This document shows positions 26,231 through 35,306 of a DNA stretch of 64,000 nucleotides, piece by piece. The number at the start of each line of letters is the position of its first letter. The stretch's first letter is position 1. Below the pieces are notes generated by a model that saw only the letters and a program-made list of their open reading frames with translations, had not been told where the DNA came from and ran no database searches. Position numbers and translations under genes: made by a program. The DNA comes from CAMFLJ01 sp963702555 (GTDB lineage: Bacteria > Actinomycetota > Acidimicrobiia > Acidimicrobiales > Acidimicrobilacustridaceae): contig CAVPCW010000011.1 of NCBI GenBank assembly GCA_963702555.1, forward strand, positions 124,001 through 188,000, in the 5' to 3' direction.

Positions 26231-26584
26231 ATGTTGTTCGAGCTCGACGTGACCACGGTCGACGGCGGCGTCGTCGTGTGCACGGTCATCGGTGAGCTCG
26301 ACGTGGCATCGGCCCCGAAGCTGCGTCAGGAGCTGGTGCGGGCGGTGGCCGAGTCCGACGGCCCGCCGCGCATCGTCGTCGACCTCGCTGGCGTCGACTT
26401 CCTCGACTCCACCGGCCTCGGCGTGCTGCTCGGCGGCCTCAAGCGGGCCCGGGCCCAGGACGGCGCCCTCGCCCTCGCCCGGGCCGAGGCCCAGGTCCGC
26501 AAGGTCTTCGAGATCACGAGGGTGATCGAGATCCTGCCCATCCACGACGACCTCGACGCGGCCATCGCGTCCGTGCGGCTCTAG
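26231..26584 (+). CDS. STAS-domain anti-sigma-factor antagonist (RsbV/SpoIIAA-like)
   Basis: A 117-residue single STAS domain. The phosphorylatable Ser lies in DFLDSTGLGVLLGGLKRA near residue 58; VIGELDVASAPKLRQEL opens the fold. It acts in partner switching: unphosphorylated, it binds the anti-sigma kinase and frees a sigma factor. Ribosome-binding site GGAGG lies 7 nt before ATG 26231. It is followed after 10 bp by the ATPase gene encoding its probable kinase. No PP2C phosphatase or SigB-type sigma gene is adjacent. Confidence 0.87.
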   Translation: MLFELDVTTVDGGVVVCTVIGELDVASAPKLRQELVRAVAESDGPPRIVVDLAGVDFLDSTGLGVLLGGLKRARAQDGALALARAEAQVRKVFEITRVIEILPIHDDLDAAIASVRL

Positions 26585-26594
26585 GGAGCCGAGG

Positions 26595-27065
26595 GTGGGG
26601 GAGATCGGCGACGTCGAGCTCGAGATCCCGGCCCGCTCCGCCTACGTCTCCCTGACCCGCCAGGTGGTGGCCGCCATCGCCGCGGTCGAGCCCCGCTTCC
26701 GGACCGAGCGCATCGACGACCTCCGGGTGGCGGTCTCGGAGGCCACCACCAACGCGGTGGAGGCCCACGCCGACGACGAGGGCACCGGCCGCATCCGGGT
26801 GCACTGCGTTCTCGACGTCGACGGCGACTGCATCACCGTCGAGGTCCGCGACCAGGCCGGCGGCTTCGACCCCGCCTCGGTGCCGGTGGTGCCCGAGCCG
26901 GGCCACCCCGACCGCCTCGGCTACGAGCACGGCCTCGGCATCCCGATCATGCGGGAGCTGGCCGACGAGACCGAGATCCGGCCCACGGGCAGCGGCACGT
27001 CGGTGCGCCTCGTCGTCTACCGGTCGTCCGGCACCGCTGCCGAGCGGCCGTCGTCGCCCTCCTAG
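26595..27065 (+). CDS. HATPase anti-sigma/serine-kinase (RsbW/SpoIIAB-like)
   Basis: A 156-residue GHKL ATPase. The N-box is VAVSEATTNAVEAHAD, the G1-box DQAGGFDP, and the G2 region YEHGLGIPIMRELADE. The size and single domain match RsbW-type switch kinases. They phosphorylate a STAS antagonist and, unphosphorylated, sequester a sigma factor. It lies 10 bp downstream of the STAS gene, so the two form a partner-switch module. Which sigma factor it binds cannot be seen; the group 1/2 sigma at 13.2 kb is one candidate in the window. Confidence 0.85.
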   Translation: MGEIGDVELEIPARSAYVSLTRQVVAAIAAVEPRFRTERIDDLRVAVSEATTNAVEAHADDEGTGRIRVHCVLDVDGDCITVEVRDQAGGFDPASVPVVPEPGHPDRLGYEHGLGIPIMRELADETEIRPTGSGTSVRLVVYRSSGTAAERPSSPS

Positions 27066-27248
27066 GCCGCGCCGGGCCCGGCGGTCTGTGTGTAATGAAC
27101 GCGTCATGTTCGGGTAACAGCGCGGCGAATTCTCGTGCGATAGACCCTCGGGACCATCCGAGGAGACCCATGTCCGCAGCCGCGCCCAACCTGCACCTCG
27201 GGACTTCGGCTGTGGCGCGCCCCCGGGCCCTGCGGGCGCGGCATCGCT
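27066..27248 (+). promoter_or_regulatory. mrp operon upstream region
   Basis: A 183-bp gap containing an unusually AT-rich patch (27090-27145), the likely promoter area of the mrp operon. A good ribosome-binding site (GAGGAG, about 27160) precedes ATG 27170. That ATG reads in a frame other than mrpA, so it is either a leader ORF running into mrpA or a sign of another indel. No confident -35/-10 pair was assigned. Confidence 0.35.
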
Positions 27249-29798
27249 ATGCTCCGGTCGTTCAGGTGTGCCGGGAAGTCTGGTCGGCGTCCCAACCGCC
27301 GCGCGCCCCGGGGGGATGGCACCCTGCTCCTGACCGTCTTCGTCTACGTCGGCATCGCCGTGATCGTGGCCGCCTCCGGGCGTGCGCTCGGTCCGAAGGT
27401 GTTCTACGTCGCGGCCCTGGCGCCGCTGTGGACGCTCGGGTGGGCGGCCTGGGCCGCGGCGCGGCTCTCGGACGACGGTCCCTTCACCGAGACCCACGAG
27501 TGGGTGGCCGGTCTCGGGCTCACGATCGACCTCCGGTTCGACTGGTTCTCGATGATCCTCGTGCTGCTCGTCGGCGGGGTCGGGCTCTGCGTGTTCTGGT
27601 ACGCCGCGTCCTACTTCCACCCCGGTCCGGAGGTGCCCCGCACCGCCGCCGTCCTGTTGCTCTTCGCCGGTTCGATGTTCGGCCTGGTCTGCAGCGACAA
27701 CCTGTTCCTCCTCTTCATGTTCTGGGAGCTGACGTCCATCACGTCGTTCCTGCTCATCGGCACCAACGACGAGAACGCCGGTGCCCGGTCGGCCGCCCTC
27801 CACGCCCTGCTGGTCACCGGTGGTGGCGGCCTGGCGATGCTCGGCGGGTTCGTGCTCATCGGCCAGGCGGCCGGCACCTACTCGCTGCACGCCATCCTCA
27901 CCTCACCGCCGTCGGGCACCACCGTGACCGTCGGGCTGGTGCTGGTGCTGGCCGGGGCGCTCACCAAGTCGGCCCAGGTGCCGTTCCACTCCTGGCTCCC
28001 CGGCGCGATGGCCGCGCCCACCCCGATCAGCGCCTACCTCCACTCGGCCACCATGGTGAAGGCGGGCGTGTACCTGATCGCCAGGTTCGCCCCGGCGTTC
28101 GCCGTCGTCGGCCCGTGGCGCTGGATCGTGCTCACCGCCGGCAGTGCCAGCATGCTCCTGGGCGGCTACCGCGCCCTGCGCCAGCACGACCTCAAGCTGG
28201 TGCTCGCCTTCGGCACCATCAGCCAGCTCGGCCTGCTCGTCGTGCTCTTCGGGGCCGGGGTCCCCGAGCTGGCGTTCGCCGGGTGCGTCCTGCTCATCGC
28301 CCACGCCGCGTTCAAGGCCGCGCTGTTCCTCACCGTCGGGGTCATCGACCACCAGACCCACACCCGCGATCTGCGGGCCCTCACCGGACTGGGCCGCCGC
28401 CTCCCGGTCATCGCCGCCGGCGCCGCGCTCGCCGCAGCCTCGATGGCCGGCCTCCCGCCGCTGCTCGGCTTCATCGCCAAGGAGCTCGCCCTCGACGGCC
28501 TGCTCGGCGACGACGTGCCGGCCCGGTGGGTGCTGCTCGCCGTGGTCGTGGTCGGCTCGATGTTCACCGTCGCCTACAGCGCCCGGTTCCTCTGGGGGGC
28601 GTTCGGCCCGGCCGACACGCGGCGCGGGTTCGAGCGCACGCTCGTGGGCCCCGAGGCGCCGCACCCCTCGAAGGCGTTCGGGGTCGCGCCGGTGGTCCTC
28701 GCCGGCCTCGGGCTGTTGTTCGGTGTCGTGCCCGCCCTCATCGGCCCGCTGGTCGACGATGCGTGGGAGGCGTTCGGCTACGAGGGCCACGCCCCCCACC
28801 TCACCCTCTGGCACGGCCTCACCGTCCCGCTGGGGCTGTCGGTCCTGGTCGTCGCCGGCGGCGCGCTGCTGTTCCTCGCCCGCACCCGGGTGGAGCGCTG
28901 GCAGGCGCGGGTGCCCCACGTCCCGAGCGCGCTGGGTGGATACGAGTGGTCGATCAGGAGCCTGCTCTCGGGCTCCGGCAAGGTCGCCGGCGTGGTCCAG
29001 AGCGGCTCGATGCCGGTGTACCTCACGGTCTTGATGGTCACCATGGTGGTCGTGCCCGGTGTGCCGCTGGTGGCCAGCGGAGGGCCCTCCTCCTGGCCGG
29101 ACTGGATCGACTCGCCAATCCAGCTGGTGATCGGCTCGATCATGGTCATCGCCGCGCTGGCGGCGGCCGTCAGCCGTCGTCGCTTCGCCGCCGTGCTGCT
29201 GCTCAGCGCGGTCGGGTACGGCATGGCGGCGCTGTTCATGGTGCAGGGGGCACCCGACCTGGCGCTCACGCAGCTGCTGGTCGAGACGCTCGGCACCGTG
29301 GCGTTCGTGCTGGTGCTGCGGCACCTCCCCGAGGGCTTCTCGGGCCCGTCGACCCCCACCCGCAAGCTGGTGCCCGCGGTGGTGGGCGTGCTCGTGGCGG
29401 TCTTCGTCTTCTTCTTCACGCTGACCTCGGGCTCGGTCACCGGCACCCCCACCCCCGACCCGGAGCTCGCCGGCACCGACTACGGGGTCTCGGCCGAGCA
29501 CGGCGCCACCGACACCCCCGGCGGGATCACGCTCTCCGAGGAGTACATGGCCCGGTCGCTGCCGGAGGCCCACGGCAAGAACGTGGTGAACGTGATCGTG
29601 GTCGACTTCCGCGGCTTCGACACCTTGGGCGAGATCACCGTGCTGCTCGTCGCGGCCATGGGTGTGGTGGCCCTGGTCCAGGTGGGCCGGAAGCGCCGTG
29701 ACGACGACGACACCGACGATGAGCCCGGTGGCGACGACTCGTCCGGTGACGGCGTGACGAGGTCCGAGCCCGACGTCAACAGGGAGGTCGGGGCATGA
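27249..29798 (+). CDS. mrpA: Mrp Na+/H+ antiporter subunit A
   Basis: An 849-residue polytopic subunit homologous to NuoL. The proton-antiporter core includes GSMFGLVCSDNLFLLFMFWELTS (Glu in TM5), KSAQVPFHSWLPGAMAAPTP, ISAYLHSATMVKAGVYL, and LKLVLAFGTISQLGL. The C-terminal extension has the DUF4040 motif ALTQLLVETLGTVAFVL and the MbhE-like NVVNVIVVDFRGFDTLGEITVL, followed by an acidic tail. MrpA and MrpD are the proposed ion-pumping subunits of the complex. ATG 27249 is the only in-frame ATG near the first helix, but the 20 basic residues it adds are atypical. The true start is uncertain. The end overlaps mrpB (ATGA). Confidence 0.92.
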   Translation: MLRSFRCAGKSGRRPNRRAPRGDGTLLLTVFVYVGIAVIVAASGRALGPKVFYVAALAPLWTLGWAAWAAARLSDDGPFTETHEWVAGLGLTIDLRFDWFSMILVLLVGGVGLCVFWYAASYFHPGPEVPRTAAVLLLFAGSMFGLVCSDNLFLLFMFWELTSITSFLLIGTNDENAGARSAALHALLVTGGGGLAMLGGFVLIGQAAGTYSLHAILTSPPSGTTVTVGLVLVLAGALTKSAQVPFHSWLPGAMAAPTPISAYLHSATMVKAGVYLIARFAPAFAVVGPWRWIVLTAGSASMLLGGYRALRQHDLKLVLAFGTISQLGLLVVLFGAGVPELAFAGCVLLIAHAAFKAALFLTVGVIDHQTHTRDLRALTGLGRRLPVIAAGAALAAASMAGLPPLLGFIAKELALDGLLGDDVPARWVLLAVVVVGSMFTVAYSARFLWGAFGPADTRRGFERTLVGPEAPHPSKAFGVAPVVLAGLGLLFGVVPALIGPLVDDAWEAFGYEGHAPHLTLWHGLTVPLGLSVLVVAGGALLFLARTRVERWQARVPHVPSALGGYEWSIRSLLSGSGKVAGVVQSGSMPVYLTVLMVTMVVVPGVPLVASGGPSSWPDWIDSPIQLVIGSIMVIAALAAAVSRRRFAAVLLLSAVGYGMAALFMVQGAPDLALTQLLVETLGTVAFVLVLRHLPEGFSGPSTPTRKLVPAVVGVLVAVFVFFFTLTSGSVTGTPTPDPELAGTDYGVSAEHGATDTPGGITLSEEYMARSLPEAHGKNVVNVIVVDFRGFDTLGEITVLLVAAMGVVALVQVGRKRRDDDDTDDEPGGDDSSGDGVTRSEPDVNREVGA

Positions 29799-30259
29799 GC
29801 CGCCGCACCACTCGTGACCCGCAGATGGACCGTCGCTCGATGATCCTCGACGTCGTCGTCCGGGCCGAGTTCCACGTCCTGCTCGTGGTGTCGGTCTACC
29901 TGCTCTTCGCCGGCCACAACGCCCCCGGCGGCGGGTTCGTCGGCGGCCTCGTCGCTGCGTCGGCCTGCGCCCTGCGGATGGCCGCCCATGGCCCCGCCGA
30001 GCTGCGCCGGTCGTTCCGCCTCCACCCGATGACCGTGCTCGGTGCGGGCCTCACCGTCGCCTCGCTCACCGCGCTGACGGCCTTCTGGAACGACGGAGGG
30101 CTGCTCCAGACCCGCTACCTCAAGGTCGACGTGCCCTTCATCGGGCCGGTCGGCACCAGCACGGCGTTCTTCTTCGACCTCGGCGTCTACCTCGTGGTCG
30201 TCGGCGCGGTGCTGGCCGTGCTCCAGGCGCTCGGTTCTCCCGAGGAGGACCTCTCGTGA
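29795..30259 (+). CDS. mrpB: Mrp antiporter subunit B
   Basis: A 154-residue membrane protein of the MnhB family. It has the signature LLFAGHNAPGGGFVGGLVAASA after the first helix and a terminal segment GTSTAFFFDLGVYLVVVGAVLAVL. The four expected helices are present. Overlaps of 4 bp with mrpA and mrpC show tight coupling. It belongs to the membrane module linking MrpA to MrpC/MrpD. Confidence 0.92.
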   Translation: MSRRTTRDPQMDRRSMILDVVVRAEFHVLLVVSVYLLFAGHNAPGGGFVGGLVAASACALRMAAHGPAELRRSFRLHPMTVLGAGLTVASLTALTAFWNDGGLLQTRYLKVDVPFIGPVGTSTAFFFDLGVYLVVVGAVLAVLQALGSPEEDLS

Positions 30260-30666
30260 CCGTCTGGACCGCTGCCGTGGTCGCCGTGCTCTACGGCGCG
30301 GGCGTCTACATGATCCTGCAGCGGACCCTCACCAAGGTCGTGCTCGGCCTCGGGCTGCTGTCGCACGGAGCGAACCTGCTCCTGATGATCGTGGGGGGCA
30401 ACGCCGGCCTGGCCCCGATCATCGGCCGCTTCACCGGCGAGGACGTCATCGCCGACCCGATCCCGCAGGCCCTCGCCCTCACGGCCATCGTCATCAGCTT
30501 CGCCATGACGGCGTTCCTGCTCGCCCTCGCCTATCGGAGCTGGCAGCTCACCCGGAACGACGACGTCGAGGACGACCTCGAGGACCGTCGCCTCGCCGAC
30601 CGTGCCCTCGGGCGCACCGACGCGTCGGGCTCCTCCGCCGACGCCGACCGCGGAGGCCGCCCGTGA
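30256..30666 (+). CDS. mrpC: Mrp antiporter subunit C (NuoK-like)
   Basis: A 136-residue protein with three helices homologous to NuoK. The conserved pattern YMILQRTLTKVVLGLGLLSHGANLLL and DPIPQALALTAIVISFAMTAFLLAL is complete. A charged tail of about 35 residues follows. GTG start overlapping the mrpB stop. Confidence 0.92.
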   Translation: MTVWTAAVVAVLYGAGVYMILQRTLTKVVLGLGLLSHGANLLLMIVGGNAGLAPIIGRFTGEDVIADPIPQALALTAIVISFAMTAFLLALAYRSWQLTRNDDVEDDLEDRRLADRALGRTDASGSSADADRGGRP

Positions 30667-32198
30667 GGGTCCTGCTCCCCGCCCCGGTCGTCATCCCGAT
30701 CCTGTTCGCCGCGCTGGCGGTGATCGCCCACCGGTCGCGGGCGGCGCAGCGGGCCATCGCCCTCGTCGGGGTGTCCATCGCCCTCGCCGCCTCAGTGGCG
30801 ATCCTCGTGGTCGTCGAGCGTGACGGCCCCCAGGCCGTCACCGTCGGAGGCTGGCCGGCCGTCATCGGCATCACGCTGGTGGCCGACCTGTTCTCGGCGC
30901 TGCTGCTGGTGATCTCGCTCATCACCTTCCTCGCCGTGCTGGTGTTCGCCGTCGGGCAACCGCACGACGACGACCTGCCGGCGTTCCACCCTGCCTACCT
31001 CGCGCTCACCGCGGGCGTGTCGCTGTCCTTCGTCACCGGCGACCTGTTCAACCTCTTCGTGTCGTTCGAGGTGCTGCTGGCCGCCAGCTACGTGCTGATC
31101 ACGCTGGGCGGCCGCCGCGACCAGATCCGCCAGGGGATGACCTACGTGGTCATCAACATGGTGGCGTCGGTGCTCTTCCTCACCGCCATCGCCTTCGTCT
31201 ACGCGTCGCTCGGCACCGTGAACATGGCCGACCTGGCCGAGAAGACGGGCGGCCTCTCCGATTCGTTGCGCACCGCGTTGGCGCTGCTCTTCCTCGTCGT
31301 GTTCGGCATCAAGGCCGCGGTCTTCCCGGTCTTCTCGTGGCTGCCGGACTCCTATCCGACGGCGAAGGTCCCGATCGTCGCCGTGTTCGCGGGACTGCTC
31401 ACCAAGGTCGGCGTCTACGCGATGGTCCGCAGCCAGACCCTGCTGTTCCCCGGGGCCGTGCCCGGCTGGCTCGTGCTCGGCCTCGCCGGTCTCACCATGA
31501 TCGTCGGCGTGCTCGGGGCCATCGCCCAGAACGACATGAAGCGGATCCTGAGCTTCCACATCGTGAGCCAGATCGGCTACATGGTCCTCGGGCTCGGCCT
31601 GTTCACCGTCTCCGGCATCGCCGGCACCGTGTTCTTCATCGTCCACCAGATACCGGTGAAGACCAGCCTGTTCATGGTCAGCGGCCTGGTGGAGAGCAGC
31701 GCCGGCTCGACGAGCCTCGACCGCATCGGCGGGATCATGCGCCGGGCGCCGATCGCGGCGGTGCTGTTCGGCCTCGCGGCGCTGAGCCTCGCCGGGATCC
31801 CCCCGTTCTCGGGCTTCGTCGGCAAGCTCTCCCTGGTCGAGGCCGGCTTCGGCTCCCAGGCCTACGTGATCGTCGGGGTGAGCCTGCTCGGCAGCCTGCT
31901 CACCCTCTTCTCGATGGCCAAGATCTGGAACGGCGTGTTCTGGGGCAAGGTCGAGGGCCCGTCGATCAGCGCGCCGGCCGTGGTTCCCGCGGGCGGCGGC
32001 GGGGTGGCGGTCGAGGTCGCCGCCGAGCCCACCATCCGGGTGCGGACCCCTCCGATCATGACGGCCGCCACCATCGTGCTGGTGGGTGTCACCGTCGCCA
32101 TCGCCCTGTTCGCCGGACCCATCTACGACCTGGCCCACCGTGCCGGTGAGCAGCTGATGGACCCGTCCGACTACATCCGTGCGGTGCTCGGGTCATGA
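30663..32198 (+). CDS. mrpD: Mrp antiporter subunit D (NuoM/NuoN-like)
   Basis: A 511-residue proton-channel subunit. Key segments are GDLFNLFVSFEVLLAASYVLI (Glu in TM5), KAAVFPVFSWLPDSYPTAKVP (Lys in TM7), AIAQNDMKRILSFHIVSQIGY, and AALSLAGIPPFSGFVGKLSL. About 14 helices. It works with MrpA in sodium/proton exchange for pH and salt homeostasis. GTG start; overlaps mrpC and mrpE by 4 bp. Confidence 0.92.
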   Translation: MRVLLPAPVVIPILFAALAVIAHRSRAAQRAIALVGVSIALAASVAILVVVERDGPQAVTVGGWPAVIGITLVADLFSALLLVISLITFLAVLVFAVGQPHDDDLPAFHPAYLALTAGVSLSFVTGDLFNLFVSFEVLLAASYVLITLGGRRDQIRQGMTYVVINMVASVLFLTAIAFVYASLGTVNMADLAEKTGGLSDSLRTALALLFLVVFGIKAAVFPVFSWLPDSYPTAKVPIVAVFAGLLTKVGVYAMVRSQTLLFPGAVPGWLVLGLAGLTMIVGVLGAIAQNDMKRILSFHIVSQIGYMVLGLGLFTVSGIAGTVFFIVHQIPVKTSLFMVSGLVESSAGSTSLDRIGGIMRRAPIAAVLFGLAALSLAGIPPFSGFVGKLSLVEAGFGSQAYVIVGVSLLGSLLTLFSMAKIWNGVFWGKVEGPSISAPAVVPAGGGGVAVEVAAEPTIRVRTPPIMTAATIVLVGVTVAIALFAGPIYDLAHRAGEQLMDPSDYIRAVLGS

Positions 32199-32840
32199 GC
32201 GGTCCCGACGCCCGCGTGCGCACGCCCTTGTGGGCCTTGCTGGTCCGGGTCGCGGCCCTCGTGGTGATCTGGGTCGCCCTGTGGGGTCAGCCCTCGGTCG
32301 GCAACTTCATCGGTGGCACCCTCGCCGTCGCCGTGATCCTCTGGCTCTTCCCTGGGGGCCCCGGCCGCCTCGCGCCGGAGCACGAGGGCACGTTCCACCC
32401 GATCGCCGCCACCCACTTCGCCCTGTTCTTCCTCTGGGCCCTGTTCGTCGCCACCTGGGACGTCGCCGTCACCGTGCTCATGCCCCGCTCGAAGGTGTCG
32501 GAGGCGGTCGTGGCCGTGCCGCTGCGCTCGCGGTCGCCGGTCATCGCCACCATCGTCGCCAACGCCATCACCCTGACGCCGGGCACGATGACCATCGAGG
32601 TCGACGACCCGTCGGAGCGCGGCTCCGACGAGCACATCGTGCTCTACGTCCACGTGCTCGGCCTCGGCGACGCCCAGTCGATCCGCGACGACGGCCTCGA
32701 CTTCGAGCGCCTCGCGGTGAAGGCCTTCGGCAGCAGGAGCGATCGGGAGCGCTGGGCCCGGTCCGATGCCGCGCCACCGGCACCCCCGGCACCCGACATC
32801 GGAGCAGTCCACCCCCGCCGATCAGGAGGACCCCGGATGA
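32195..32840 (+). CDS. mrpE: Mrp antiporter subunit E (C-terminal frame disturbed; reads into mrpF as given)
   Basis: MnhE family: two or three N-terminal helices (LWALLVRVAALVVIWVALWG, FALFFLWALFVATWDVAV) and a cytosolic domain with NAITLTPGTMTIEVDD and LYVHVLGL. As given, the reading frame has no stop and continues in frame into mrpF, a 300-residue fusion. If one base is extra (a G at 32801 fits), MrpE instead ends in a short acidic tail, TPADQEDPG, at a TGA that overlaps the mrpF ATG (ATGA). All other junctions in this operon have that 4-bp overlap. The corrected protein has about 214 residues. A real E-F fusion is the alternative. Confidence 0.85.
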
Positions 32841-33097
32841 TCACCGTCACCTGGATCGCCCTGGCCATGATCTCGGTGGGGGCCCTGCTCACCACCTACC
32901 GCCTGGTCGTCGGCCCGTCGATCGCCGACCGGGTCGTGGCCACCGACCTGTTGCTCACCCTGCTCACGTGTGGCGCGGGCGTGCTCGCCTTCCAGACCGG
33001 CCAGGGCGTCTTCCTCGGCGCCATGGTGGTCGTCGCCATCCTCGGCTTCCTCGGCACCACGATGGTGGCCCGCTTCATCGAGGGGCGGGGCGCATGA
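32837..33097 (+). CDS. mrpF: Mrp antiporter subunit F
   Basis: An 86-residue protein with three helices of the MnhF/PhaF family. It begins MITVTWIALAMISVGALLTT and continues YRLVVGPSIADRVVATDLL, the family signature, then GVFLGAMVVVAILGFLGT. ATG 32837 has its own AGGAGGA ribosome-binding site 7 nt upstream. This supports independent initiation even though the frame upstream is open. Ends in ATGA overlap with mrpG. Confidence 0.9.
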   Translation: MITVTWIALAMISVGALLTTYRLVVGPSIADRVVATDLLLTLLTCGAGVLAFQTGQGVFLGAMVVVAILGFLGTTMVARFIEGRGA

Positions 33098-33438
33098 CCC
33101 CCGCCGAGATCCTCGCGTCGGCGCTGATCCTGGCGGGCTCGGCGCTGGCCCTCCTGGCCGGCATCGGCCTCGTCCGCCTGCCCGACGTGTTCGCCCGGAT
33201 GCACGCCGCCACCAAGCCCGCCACCCTCGGCCTGATGCTGATCTGCATCGGCGCCGCGGTCATCGACTCGGACCTGGCCGACGTCGCCAAGCTGACCCTG
33301 GTCGTGGCGCTGCAGTTCCTGACCGCGCCGGTCGGCGCCCACATGGTCGCCCGGGCGTCGTACCACGCGGGCGGGATGCTGCACCGGGGCACGCGGCTCG
33401 ACGAGCTCGCCGCCACCGAACGGCCGCCCGAGCCCTAG
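33094..33438 (+). CDS. mrpG: Mrp antiporter subunit G
   Basis: A 114-residue MnhG/PhaG protein. The conserved core GIGLVRLPDVFARMHAATKPAT lies between helices 1 and 2, and LQFLTAPVGAHMVARASYHAG closes the third helix. It completes the seven-subunit group 1-type mrpABCDEFG operon, which covers 27.2-33.4 kb without interruption. Confidence 0.92.
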   Translation: MTPAEILASALILAGSALALLAGIGLVRLPDVFARMHAATKPATLGLMLICIGAAVIDSDLADVAKLTLVVALQFLTAPVGAHMVARASYHAGGMLHRGTRLDELAATERPPEP

Positions 33439-33465
33439 GCCCGATCGGCCCGTCGGCGGGGTCGG

Positions 33466-34725
<1,260 letters not shown>

Positions 34726-34773
34726 GGGGGACCTCCTCGGTGAGGTGGGAGCGGTGGTGGCCGTGCGGCCCGG

Positions 34774-35181
34774 TCAGTCTGCTCGGCCGTAGTCGTCGTC
34801 GAGGCGGACGATGTCGTCCTCGCCGAAGTAGTCGCCCTGCTGCACCTCGACGAAGACGAGGGGCTCGGTGCCCGGGTTGCGGACACGGTGGGCGGTGCCG
34901 AGCGGGATGTCGATGGCCTCACCGGGGACGACCTCGTGGTCGACGTCGTCGAGGGTGACGACGGCGGTGCCGGCCACGACGAACCAGTGCTCCTTGCGGC
35001 GGTGGTGCTTCTGGTACGAGAGGCGCTGACCGGGGTCGACGGTGATGCGCTTGACCTTGCCGAGGGGGCCGTCGTCGAGGATCACGAACGCTCCCCAGGG
35101 GCGCACCTCGCCCGAGCCGGCGGCGTCGCCCAGCACCAGCCGGGGATCGTTCGGTTGTTCGTCGGGGAACGCGGTAGCCAC
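34774..35181 (-). CDS. Cupin protein, phosphomannose isomerase type II C-terminal domain
   Basis: A 135-residue single cupin. The sequence WGAFVILDDGPLGKVKRITVDPG, then LSYQKHHRRKEHWFVVAGTAVV and IDIPLGTAHRVRNPGTEPLVFVEVQ, matches the C-terminal isomerase half of ManC/AlgA proteins. The metal ligands (HH...E...H) are all present. There is no nucleotidyltransferase half. It may isomerise mannose-6-phosphate or another sugar phosphate. GTG 35181 follows a GATACT box by 6 nt, which fits a leaderless start. Confidence 0.8.
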   Translation of the reverse strand: MATAFPDEQPNDPRLVLGDAAGSGEVRPWGAFVILDDGPLGKVKRITVDPGQRLSYQKHHRRKEHWFVVAGTAVVTLDDVDHEVVPGEAIDIPLGTAHRVRNPGTEPLVFVEVQQGDYFGEDDIVRLDDDYGRAD

Positions 35182-35215
35182 GGGTCGAGTATCGCCGACG
35201 ATGGCCTCCGACTCG

Positions 35216-35245
35216 AAAAATCCCGGGCCCCCTAAGGGGGCCCGG
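35216..35245 (-). terminator. Intrinsic terminator on the minus strand upstream of the cupin gene
   Basis: Arms CCGGGCCCCC and GGGGGCCCGG (35223-35245) with a 3-nt loop. On the minus strand the hairpin is followed by ATTTTT (35221-35216). This is the only classical hairpin plus T-run seen in the window. It lies upstream of both divergent genes, so it would stop a minus-strand RNA arising inside the short topA promoter region. Confidence 0.65.
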
Positions 35246-35269
35246 CGGCCCTCACCGGCCCCGGCCGCA

Positions 35270-35299
35270 TTGACAGAGGCGCGTCGGTGCTCTCAACCT
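35270..35299 (+). promoter_or_regulatory. topA promoter (leaderless)
   Basis: TTGACA at 35270-35275, an 18-nt spacer, CAACCT at 35294-35299, and 7 nt to ATG 35307. The geometry equals that of the MarR promoter; the -10 keeps only A2 and T6. Confidence 0.5.
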
Positions 35300-35306
35300 G
35301 TCGCCC

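Noticed and set aside
32195..33097. MrpE-MrpF fusion as a single annotated gene
   Set aside because: The internal ribosome-binding site and the restored ATGA overlap after removing one base favour two genes, so they are listed separately. A true fusion is kept as an alternative.
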